In this document: positions 33,501 through 40,107 of the stretch, one piece after another
How positions within the stretch are numbered: the stretch's first letter is position 1
Layout of the letters: each line of letters starts with the position of its first letter
Source: Streptomyces panaciradicis
GTDB taxonomy: Bacteria; Actinomycetota; Actinomycetes; Streptomycetales; Streptomycetaceae
Direction of reading: 5' to 3'
NCBI RefSeq assembly: GCF_023516615.1
Contig: NZ_JAMGBF010000061.1
Span: 38,197 to 102,196 of the forward strand
Length of the DNA stretch: 64,000 nt
Made by a program: the position numbers and the translations under genes
Notes under the pieces: model-generated
What the model was told of the DNA's origin: nothing
Seen by the model: only the letters and a program-made list of their open reading frames with translations
Databases searched by the model: none

Positions 33501-33592
33501 ATCGGGACGGTGGCCGCGTAGAGCGCGGGCTTGATGCGCTGGGTGTGGAGGCGCTCGGCGCGCTCCTCGATCCGGCGGCGTTCGTCGTGCAT
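30551..33592 (-). CDS. GH38 alpha-mannosidase
   Basis: 1013 residues without a signal peptide, so cytoplasmic. The GH38 zinc site is GHAHIDSAWLWP (His260, Asp264). The likely nucleophile is Asp374 in VWLPDSFGYN, and HQFHDILPGSS supplies another zinc histidine. C-terminal beta-sandwich domains follow (from about residue 630). It would trim alpha-mannose residues from imported glycans. It starts 66 bases after the GH4 gene on the same strand, and a perfect palindrome lies in that gap. The rightward operon with an ABC importer starts only 2.3 kb upstream. Confidence 0.92.
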   Translation of the reverse strand: MHDERRRIEERAERLHTQRIKPALYAATVPMSVESWQAPGEPVSFEEAASQRYAPFAMDTPWGPPWGTTWFRMSGQVPAEWAGRRVEAVIDLGFTGDWPGNQAEALVHLPDGRPLKAVNPLNQYVPVANPAAGGEPIDYLVEAASNPDILANDFTAPTPLGDVLTAGDKPLYTFRRADLAVLDEEVFHLDLDLQVLRELMVELGEHDPRRHEILHALDRSLDLLDLDDVAGSAAAVREALRPVLSKPANASAHIVSGVGHAHIDSAWLWPIRETKRKTSRTFSNVTALADEYEEFVFACSQAQQYEWVRDNYPHVWARIQESVKKGQWAPVGGMWVESDGNLPGGEAIARQLIHGKRFFIEHFGIETKGVWLPDSFGYNAAYPQLAKLAGNEWFLTQKISWNQTNTFPHHTFWWEGIDGTRIFTHFPPVDTYNARFSGEEMSRAVRNYAEKGNATRSLAPFGWGDGGGGPTREIMERARRLADLEGSPKVVVEHPDEFFAKARAEYPDAPVWVGELYLELHRATYTSQARTKQGNRRSEHKLREAELWATTAALHAPGYAYPYQKLDRLWKTVLLHQFHDILPGSSIAWVHREAEAEYARVAEELEALTAEAVAALGAGGTRVFNTSPFDRAEVIRTATGFPTFVEVPANGSAPVAAAEPPAPVTVEGRVLDNGLVRVEVAEDGTLSSVLDLRAGREVLAEAGNLLRLHTDLPNYWDAWDVDKHYKNRYTDLLDADSVEVVDDDPLLGSIRVTRSFGKGSKIVQTITLRAGSPRIDFETDIDWHEAEKFLKAGFPVDIRAAHSSAEIQFGHIQRPTHTNTTWEAARFEVSGHRWVHVGEPGYGVAVINDSTYGHDVSRTVREDGGTTTTVRLSLVRAPRIPDPGADQGRHRLTYSLLPGASIEDAVAEGYALNLPLRVADSAGVHQPVVSVDGEGVTVEAVKLADDESGDVVVRLYESRGGRATGVLRTGFPLAGAQVTDLLERPLEDAETTEDGVPVALRPFQILTLRLRRG

Positions 33593-33631
33593 CAGGGGTC
33601 TCCAGTGAGGCGGCGGGAGTGGCGGGGAAGG

Positions 33632-33653
33632 ACCTGGAAAGCGCTTTCCAGGT
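33632..33653. promoter_or_regulatory. 22-bp perfect palindrome (LacI-type operator) before the alpha-mannosidase
   Basis: CTGGAAAGCGCTTTCCAG (33634-33651) is a perfect palindrome extended by AC/GT on each side. The central GCGC and AAAGCGCTTT pattern is typical of LacI/GalR-family operators. It lies between the GH4 stop and the mannosidase start, so it could control an internal promoter for the mannosidase. No LacI-type gene is nearby. The only one in the window is at 9.1-10.1 kb and has different half-sites. Confidence 0.65.
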
Positions 33654-33658
33654 GCCGG

Positions 33659-34996
33659 TCACCTAAGGTACGCGAGGCCAGGATGGACCGCGGTGTAGCC
33701 CTCCACCAGACGTCGGGCCACGTTCACGGAGTCGACCAGCGGGTGCAGCGCGAACGCCTTGGCGGCCGTGGTGCGGGAGCCGGACTCGGCGGCGGCCAGC
33801 ACCTCGCGCTCGACGGCCTTGACCGCGCAGACCAGGCCGGTGGCGTGGCCGGGCAGCGGGTCGACGGCGACCGGGTGGGCGCCGTTCGCGTCGACGAGGC
33901 AGGGCACCTCGATGACCGCCTCGGAGTCGAGCACCGAGAGGGTGGTGCGGTTGCGGACGTTGAGGATCAGGGTGGTGCGCTCGTCGCGGGCGATGGCCCG
34001 CATCAGGGCCAGGGCGACCTTCTCGTAGCCGCCGGAGAGGTCGTCGGCGTCGCGCTCACCGGCGCCGGCGGTCTCCCGGTTCTCGGCCATGTACGTCGCC
34101 TCGCGCTCGGCGCGGGTGCGGTCCCACAGCTCCAGGGCGGAGCCGTCCGAGCGCTCGACCTGCTCGTAGAAGCCGGCCTGCTGGTCGCGCAGGAAGGTAC
34201 CGCGGGTGCGCTCGGCCTGCTGGTAGGAGCGGACGGCCTCGCGGTTGAAGTAGTAGTAGTGCAGGTACTCGTTCGGGATCGCGCCGAGGGAGCGCAGCCA
34301 GTCGACGCCGAAGAGCTTGCCCTCCTCGAAGGAGCCGAGCAGGTCGGGGTCGGCGAGCAGGCGCGGCAGCTCGTCCCGGCCGGCGACGCGCAGGCCGCGC
34401 ACCCAGCCGAGGTGGTTGAGGCCGACGTAGTCGATCCACGCCTCCTTCGGGTTCGCGCCGAGCACCCGGGCGATACGGCGGCCGAGGCCGACCGGCGAGT
34501 CGCAGATGCCGATGACGCGGTCGCCGAGGTGGCGGGACATGGCCTCGGTGACCAGGCCGGCGGGGTTGGTGAAGTTGATGACCCAGGCGTCGGGGGCGAG
34601 GCGGGCCACGCGCCGCGCGATGTCGACGGCGACGGGGACGGTCCGCAGGCCGTAGGCGATGCCGCCGGCGCCGACCGTCTCCTGGCCGAGGACGCCTTCG
34701 GCGAGGGCGACCCGCTCGTCGTCCGCCCGCCCCTGCAGGCCGCCGACGCGGATCGCCGAGAAGACGAAGTCGGCGCCGCGCAGGGCGTCGTCGAGGTCGG
34801 TCGTGGCGGTCACCGCGGGCGCGTCCGCGACCGGGGCGGCCTGCTCGGCCAGCACCCGGGTCACCGCGGCGAGCCGGCCGGCGTCCAGGTCGTGCAGCAC
34901 GACCTCGGTGACCCTGCCCTCGCCGCGGTCGCCCAGCAGGGCGCCGTACACGAGCGGCACACGGAACCCGCCGCCGCCCAGAATCGTCAGCTTCAC
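33659..34996 (-). CDS. GH4-family NAD-dependent glycosidase (6-phospho-glycosidase/alpha-galactosidase family)
   Basis: 445 residues. The N-terminal NAD motif is TILGGGGFRVPLVYGAL. Mn-binding and redox residues of GH4 are visible in NFTNPAGLVTEAM, GICDSP (Cys) and VGLNHLGW (His). GH4 enzymes cleave by an oxidation-elimination route, often on 6-phospho-sugars. Here the neighbouring uptake system is ABC-type rather than a phosphotransferase system. The GTG start overlaps the DeoR stop (GTGA), so regulator and enzyme are co-translated. Substrate specificity cannot be fixed by sequence. Confidence 0.88.
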   Translation of the reverse strand: MKLTILGGGGFRVPLVYGALLGDRGEGRVTEVVLHDLDAGRLAAVTRVLAEQAAPVADAPAVTATTDLDDALRGADFVFSAIRVGGLQGRADDERVALAEGVLGQETVGAGGIAYGLRTVPVAVDIARRVARLAPDAWVINFTNPAGLVTEAMSRHLGDRVIGICDSPVGLGRRIARVLGANPKEAWIDYVGLNHLGWVRGLRVAGRDELPRLLADPDLLGSFEEGKLFGVDWLRSLGAIPNEYLHYYYFNREAVRSYQQAERTRGTFLRDQQAGFYEQVERSDGSALELWDRTRAEREATYMAENRETAGAGERDADDLSGGYEKVALALMRAIARDERTTLILNVRNRTTLSVLDSEAVIEVPCLVDANGAHPVAVDPLPGHATGLVCAVKAVEREVLAAAESGSRTTAAKAFALHPLVDSVNVARRLVEGYTAVHPGLAYLR

Positions 34997-35778
34997 TTGC
35001 GCACCTTTCCTGCCACGACGACCTCGACGCCCGCCTCCTGGAGGGAGGAGCGGGTCACCGGGTCGGCCGGGGCGTTCGTGACCACCACGTCCAGGTCCTC
35101 GGGACCACAGACCTTCGCCATGCCCGTACCCGGGAACTTGGCGGCGTCCGCGAGCAGGACGACCTTGTCGCTCGCCTTGATCATGGCCCGTTTCACCGGC
35201 ACCTCGACGACCGTCGTGTCCATCACCTGCCCGCCGGGACGCACTCCACTGGTGCCCAGGAAGAGCCAGTCGGCATGCAGCTGGCGCAGGTTGTCCTCGG
35301 TGAGGAAGCCGACGAGGGAGCGGTACTCGCGGCGGACCATGCCGCCGAGCAGGACCAGCTCGATGCCCTCGTCGTCGGCGAGCTCCTCGTAGACGACGAG
35401 GTTGCTGGTGATCACCGTCAGCCGGCGGCCGTGCAGCTGCCGGGCCAGCCGGTAGGCCGTGGTGCCGATGTCCAGCAGCACCGACTGGCCGTCCGCGACC
35501 ATGGCGGCGGCCCGCTCGGCTATGGCGTCCTTCTCGGCCACGCGCACTTCGGCGACCTCGGCGAAGGGCTGGTCGCCCTCCTCCACGACGGCGCCGCCGT
35601 GCACGCGGGTGAGCAGGCCGTCCTCCTCCAGCTTGACCAGGTCGCGCCGGATGGTGGCGGGACTCACGGCCAGCTGCTCGGAGAGATCGGTCACGGACGC
35701 GGGGCCGCCGGAGCGCAGGGCCCGCAGGATGAGTTGGTGTCGTCGTTCTGCCAGCACGCCGTGCACACTACTCGTCAT
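34993..35778 (-). CDS. DeoR-family transcriptional repressor
   Basis: 261 residues. The N-terminal winged helix is LAERRHQLILRALRSGGPASVTDLSEQLAVSPATIRRDLVKLEEDG. The C-terminal sugar-phosphate-sensing domain includes LLDIGTTAYRLARQL, VITSNLVVYEEL and FLGTSGV. DeoR proteins usually respond to a phosphorylated sugar, which fits the PfkB kinase encoded divergently 106 bases away. It heads the leftward operon with GH4 and GH38. ATG at 35778 is chosen, though no strong ribosome-binding site is seen. Confidence 0.9.
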   Translation of the reverse strand: MTSSVHGVLAERRHQLILRALRSGGPASVTDLSEQLAVSPATIRRDLVKLEEDGLLTRVHGGAVVEEGDQPFAEVAEVRVAEKDAIAERAAAMVADGQSVLLDIGTTAYRLARQLHGRRLTVITSNLVVYEELADDEGIELVLLGGMVRREYRSLVGFLTEDNLRQLHADWLFLGTSGVRPGGQVMDTTVVEVPVKRAMIKASDKVVLLADAAKFPGTGMAKVCGPEDLDVVVTNAPADPVTRSSLQEAGVEVVVAGKVRK

Positions 35779-35843
35779 CTTCAATCAAATCTATGCTCGC
35801 TTCTGCTCGGGTATTGACCAATCTCATGGATCGGCGCACGATT

Positions 35844-35864
35844 CCCGTCATCGAAATTGACGGG
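35844..35864. promoter_or_regulatory. inverted repeat between the DeoR and PfkB genes
   Basis: CCCGTCA (35844-35850), spacer TCGAAAT, TGACGGG (35858-35864) is a perfect 7-base inverted repeat in the AT-rich divergent gap. It lies about 20 bases before the PfkB start, where a repressor could act on the rightward operon. It may alternatively be a 5' leader hairpin. Confidence 0.4.
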
Positions 35865-35884
35865 TTTTGACGAGAGGCGTTCCC

Positions 35885-36904
35885 GTGGACGACGACAGGC
35901 CCGATGTGCTGCTGACCGGGCTGCTCTTCTACGACCTCGTCCTCACGGGGCTCGGGAAGCCGCCGACGCCGGGCGAGGAGATCTGGACGGCCGGCATGGG
36001 CTGCGGCCCCGGCGGCATCGCCAACCTCGCGGTGGCCGCGTCCCGGTTCGGTCTGCGCACCTCGCTGGCCACGGTCTTCGGCGACGACTTCTACGGCGAG
36101 CTGTGCCGGGACGTGCTGTGCGACCAGGAGGACATCGACCTCTCGCTCTCCCGGACCGCGGACGGCTGGCCCACCCCCGTCACCGTCTCGCTCGCCACCG
36201 GCGACGACCGGGCGCTCGTCACCCACGGCCAGGAGCCGCCGTACTCGCAGGACGCGCTGATGGGCGACCCGCCCGAGGCCCGCACCGCCCTCGTCCACCT
36301 CGAGGCCGAACCCCGCGAGTGGCTCACCAGGGCCGCCGCCAACGGCACCCGCATCTACGCCGACGTCGGCTGGGACCCCACCCAGGAGTGGTCCACCGAC
36401 CTCCTGGACCAGCTCAAGCTGTGCCACGCCTTCCTCCCCAACGAGACCGAGGCGATGGCCTACACCCGCACCGACAGCGCGGTCGCGGCCCTCGGCACGC
36501 TCGCCGAACTGGTGCCGGTGGCCGTGGTCACCCGGGGCGGGGCCGGGGCGGTCGCCGTCGACCAGACCACCGGCGAGTACGCGGAGGTGCCGGCCCTCGC
36601 GGTCGACGTGCTGGACGCGACGGGCGCCGGTGACGTGTTCGGCGCGAGCTTCGTCGCGGCCTCGCTCGGCGGCTGGCCGCTTCAGGAACGGCTGCGGTTC
36701 GCCGTCCTCGCGGCCGGGCTGTCCGTCCAGCGGCACGGCGGCGCGCTCGCCGCCCCCGGCTGGTACGGCGTCGACCGCTGGTGGCGGTCGCTGACCGATC
36801 CCGGGCTGCGGCGCGCCTACGGCTTCCTGGCCGACCGCCTTCCCGCGGACCCCGGCCCGCCCGTGCGGTACGCCCCCGTCACCCCGCCGGCCCGCCACCC
36901 CTGA
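35885..36904 (+). CDS. PfkB-family sugar kinase
   Basis: 339 residues. The N-terminal glycine pair motif is GCGPGGIANLAVAASRFGL, and the C-terminal signature is VLDATGAGDVFGASFVAAS with the catalytic aspartate in GAGD. It would phosphorylate a sugar or sugar derivative released by the neighbouring glycosidases. The product could be the DeoR effector. GTG at 35885 has GAGAGG 7 bases upstream. It is first in the rightward gene set, with a 72-base gap before the binding-protein gene. Confidence 0.88.
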   Translation: MDDDRPDVLLTGLLFYDLVLTGLGKPPTPGEEIWTAGMGCGPGGIANLAVAASRFGLRTSLATVFGDDFYGELCRDVLCDQEDIDLSLSRTADGWPTPVTVSLATGDDRALVTHGQEPPYSQDALMGDPPEARTALVHLEAEPREWLTRAAANGTRIYADVGWDPTQEWSTDLLDQLKLCHAFLPNETEAMAYTRTDSAVAALGTLAELVPVAVVTRGGAGAVAVDQTTGEYAEVPALAVDVLDATGAGDVFGASFVAASLGGWPLQERLRFAVLAAGLSVQRHGGALAAPGWYGVDRWWRSLTDPGLRRAYGFLADRLPADPGPPVRYAPVTPPARHP

Positions 36905-36976
36905 CCGCGCGGCTCCCCCACGAGCCCCGCGGACGCTAGCCCCTCCTACGAACGTTGCGAAAAGACCCGAAAGGCG

Positions 36977-38272
36977 GTGGGAGCTGTGCGGCTCTCACGA
37001 AGAGGCCTGCTGCGCGCGGGCCTGGCCGGTACGGCCGCCACGGCGCTCGGCGGCCTGACCTCCGGCTGCGCCGTGCCGACCGGTTCCACCGGCCGGAACA
37101 TGGTCCTGTGGTACTGGGACGGCGGTCTCGGCGACACCGTCGTGAAGAAGGCCAAGGCCCGCTACGACTCCTCGGTCGACCTCCAGGCCATCAAGATCGG
37201 CGGCTACTACCGCTCCAAGCTGATCACCACGCTGGCCGGCCGTGCCCACATCCCCGACATCGCGGGCCTCAAGGGCGAGGACATGGCCTCCTACCTGCCC
37301 GACGCCGACCAGTTCGTGGACCTGCGCACGCTCGGCGCCGACAAGTACGAGAGCCGGTACCTGCCGTGGAAGTGGCGGCAGGGCATCGCCGACGACGGCA
37401 GGATGGTCGGCTTCCCCATCGACTGCGGCCCGGTCGCGCACTTCTACCAGTACGAGGTCTTCCGCAAGGCCGGACTGCCCTATGAACCCGCCGACGTCTC
37501 CAAGGAGTTGAACACCTGGGAGAACTTCTTCGCGGCGGGCGAGCGGCTGCGGAAGCGAATCCCCGGCACCTCGCTGCTGACCGACGTCAACTCGGTCTTC
37601 GAGAACGTGGTGCAGCAGGGCGCCAAGCGGTACGTGGACAAGGACCGCCACTTCATCGGCGACCAGGAACACGTGCGCCACGCCTGGGCGCTGGCGGTAG
37701 AGGCCAAGCGACGCGGGATCGTCTCCAACCTCGTCACCGGCACCCCGGACCAGATCTCCGCGGTGGACACCGGCAAGCTGCCCAGCCAGCTCGGCGCCTC
37801 CTGGGCGACGTACGACATCAAGAACGGCAATCCGAAGACCAAGGGACGATGGCGGATCGCCGACATGCCGGTGCGGCCGTCGAACAACGGCGGCTCGTTC
37901 CTGTCGATCACCAAGGCGTGCCGGGAACCGCAGCAGGCGTTCGAGATCATCTCCTGGATGCTCGACGCGGCCAACCAGGCCTCGGGTTACGTCGACGCGG
38001 GCCTGTTCCCCTCCACGCCCGCCTCCTACGGGCTGCGGCAACTGCGCGAGCCCGACCCGTTCTTCGGCGGCCAGGTCACGACGGACGTCTTCGGTCCGGC
38101 CGCGCAGAAGATCGCCGTCGCCTACAACAGCCCGTTCGACGTCGCGCTCGGGCAGCCCATCAAGGACGAGATCAAGAACGTCGGCGTCCTCGGCAAGGAC
38201 CCGGACAAGGCCTGGAGTGACGCCATGAGCAAGTGCCGGCGCATCGCGAAGCACCTGGGGGTGAGCCACTGA
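36977..38272 (+). CDS. sugar-binding lipoprotein of ABC transporter (Tat-type signal)
   Basis: 431 residues. The N-terminus RLSRRGLLRAGLAGTAATAL followed by GGLTSGC combines a twin-arginine pattern with a lipobox, so it is probably exported folded and lipid-anchored. The body is a family 1 solute-binding fold (NMVLWYWDGGLGDTVVKKAK, then HIPDIAGLKGEDMASYLPDA). GTG at 36977 or at 36986 could be the start, and the spacing of ribosome-binding sequence favours neither clearly. It ends one base into the next gene (TGATG). Confidence 0.87.
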   Translation: MGAVRLSRRGLLRAGLAGTAATALGGLTSGCAVPTGSTGRNMVLWYWDGGLGDTVVKKAKARYDSSVDLQAIKIGGYYRSKLITTLAGRAHIPDIAGLKGEDMASYLPDADQFVDLRTLGADKYESRYLPWKWRQGIADDGRMVGFPIDCGPVAHFYQYEVFRKAGLPYEPADVSKELNTWENFFAAGERLRKRIPGTSLLTDVNSVFENVVQQGAKRYVDKDRHFIGDQEHVRHAWALAVEAKRRGIVSNLVTGTPDQISAVDTGKLPSQLGASWATYDIKNGNPKTKGRWRIADMPVRPSNNGGSFLSITKACREPQQAFEIISWMLDAANQASGYVDAGLFPSTPASYGLRQLREPDPFFGGQVTTDVFGPAAQKIAVAYNSPFDVALGQPIKDEIKNVGVLGKDPDKAWSDAMSKCRRIAKHLGVSH

Positions 38273-39228
38273 TGGCCACCGCCCTGGAGAAGCCCCCCGT
38301 CGTCGCGGAGCGCACGCCGACGGCCCGTCCCCGCTCGGGGATGCGCAAGTACTGGCACCTGTACGCCGCGATCTCCCCCTTCTACCTGCTCTTCCTCGCC
38401 TTCGGCCTGGTCCCCGTCGGCTTCTCGCTCTACCTGTCCTTCCACCGCTGGGACGGTCTCGGCTCCATGGAGTGGGCGGGCCTGTCGCAGTACCGCTACC
38501 TGCTGAGCGACAGCGACTTCTGGAGCTCGATCGGCACCACCCTGATCATCTGGGCGCTGGCCACCTTCCCCATGATCTTCCTGGCGATGGTCACGGCGGT
38601 GATGCTCAACTCCGCGGTCCGCTTCAAGAACGTCTACCGCTTCGCCTACTTCCTGCCGAACGTCACCTCCGTCGTCGCGATCGCCATCGTCTTCGGCTCG
38701 GTGTTCTCCACCAACTTCGGCCTGGTGAACGCCCTGTTGCAGGCCGTGGGGCTGGACCAGGTGGCCTGGCTGAACACCCCCTGGGGCATCAAGGTCGCCA
38801 TCGCGACGCTGATGACCTGGCAGTGGACGGGCTACAACGCGATCATCTTCCTCGCGGGCCTGCAGACCGTCCCGAGCGAGCTGTACGAGGCGGCGCGGGT
38901 GGACGGCGCGAACCCCGTGCAGACGTTCTTCCGGATCACGCTGCCCCTGCTGCGCCCGACCCTGCTGTTCGTGCTGGTGGTCTCGACCGTCACCGGTCTG
39001 CAGAGCTTCACCGAGGCGCAGGTGCTGCTGCAGAACACCTCGAACGACTCGACGTTCTCCGGCGGCCCGGGCCACGCGGGCCGGACGATGGTCCTCTACT
39101 TCTTCCAGCAGACCTTCGACAACAACGACTTCGGCTACGGCGCCGCCGTGGCGTGGGGGATCTTCCTCGTCGTCGTCATCTTCTCGATCATCAACTGGCG
39201 CCTGGTGCGGCGCCGGGGCGAAGACTAG
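38272..39228 (+). CDS. sugar ABC transporter permease (MalF type)
   Basis: 318 residues with six predicted membrane helices after a short basic N-terminus. The EAA loop is YEAARVDGANPVQTFFRITLPLL. The ATG overlaps the binding-protein stop by one base, so translation is coupled. No ATPase gene is present in this operon either, again suggesting a shared MsiK-type ATPase encoded elsewhere. Confidence 0.9.
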   Translation: MATALEKPPVVAERTPTARPRSGMRKYWHLYAAISPFYLLFLAFGLVPVGFSLYLSFHRWDGLGSMEWAGLSQYRYLLSDSDFWSSIGTTLIIWALATFPMIFLAMVTAVMLNSAVRFKNVYRFAYFLPNVTSVVAIAIVFGSVFSTNFGLVNALLQAVGLDQVAWLNTPWGIKVAIATLMTWQWTGYNAIIFLAGLQTVPSELYEAARVDGANPVQTFFRITLPLLRPTLLFVLVVSTVTGLQSFTEAQVLLQNTSNDSTFSGGPGHAGRTMVLYFFQQTFDNNDFGYGAAVAWGIFLVVVIFSIINWRLVRRRGED

Positions 39229-39243
39229 GGAGGCCGGGACACC

Positions 39244-40107
39244 ATGGCATCCATCCAGGACACCAAGCGCCCCAAGGGCATCAGGGGAACGCGCGGCCGG
39301 GGCGTCGCGCTGCACGCGGTCCTCGTCGCCGGACTGCTGCTGTCGGCCTTCCCGTTCTACTGGGCCGTCATCATGTCGACGCACACGTCGACCGAGATCT
39401 TCTCCTACCCGCCGAAGCTGCTGCCCGGCCCGCACTTCCTGCGCAACGTCCGCGCCCTCTTCGACAACGTCGACTTCTTCGGCTCGATGCTCAACTCGCT
39501 GCTGGTGGCGGGCTCGGTGACCGTTCTGGTCCTGTTCTTCGACTCCCTCGCCGCCTTCGTCTTCGCCAAGTTCCACTTCCCCGGCCGCAGGCTGCTGTTC
39601 GGGCTGCTCATGCTGATCTTCATGGTGCCGACGCAGCTGGCCATCATCCCGCAGTTCGTGATGATGGCGAGGATCGGCTGGATCGGCTCGATGACGGCGC
39701 TGATCGTGCCGGCGGCGGCCAACGCCTTCGGCATCTTCTGGATGCGCCAGTACATGCGCAGCGCCATCCACGACGAGCTGCTGGACGCCTCGCGCATCGA
39801 CGGGGCGCACTTCCTGCGCCAGTACTGGCACGTGGCCCTCCCGGTGGTCCGGCCGGGCCTGGCCTTCCTCGGCATCTTCACCTTCATGGGCCAGTGGAAC
39901 GACTACGCCTGGCCGCTGGTCGCCCTCACCAACCCCGACAACGTCACCCTCCAGGTGGCCCTGTCCCAGCTCAACGGCGTGCACGGCACCACCGACTACG
40001 GCATGGTGATGACCGGCGCGCTGCTCGCCCTCGTCCCCCTGCTCATCGTCTTCGCGATCGGCGCCAAGCAGATCATCGGCGACCTCGGCAAGGGGGCCAT
40101 CCGTTGA
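39244..40107 (+). CDS. sugar ABC transporter permease (MalG type)
   Basis: 287 residues, six predicted helices. The cytoplasmic loop LLDASRIDGAHFLRQYWHVALPVV and the ending GAKQIIGDLGKGAIR are typical of CUT1 MalG proteins. It follows its partner by 15 bases with a GGGAGG site. Its stop overlaps the TTG start of the beta-galactosidase-type gene (TTGA). Confidence 0.9.
   Translation: MASIQDTKRPKGIRGTRGRGVALHAVLVAGLLLSAFPFYWAVIMSTHTSTEIFSYPPKLLPGPHFLRNVRALFDNVDFFGSMLNSLLVAGSVTVLVLFFDSLAAFVFAKFHFPGRRLLFGLLMLIFMVPTQLAIIPQFVMMARIGWIGSMTALIVPAAANAFGIFWMRQYMRSAIHDELLDASRIDGAHFLRQYWHVALPVVRPGLAFLGIFTFMGQWNDYAWPLVALTNPDNVTLQVALSQLNGVHGTTDYGMVMTGALLALVPLLIVFAIGAKQIIGDLGKGAIR

Noticed and set aside
30818..35392. 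A 1524-codon plus-strand open frame opposite the GH38, GH4 and DeoR genes
   Set aside because: Shadow frame. The opposite strand encodes intact enzymes with all catalytic residues.
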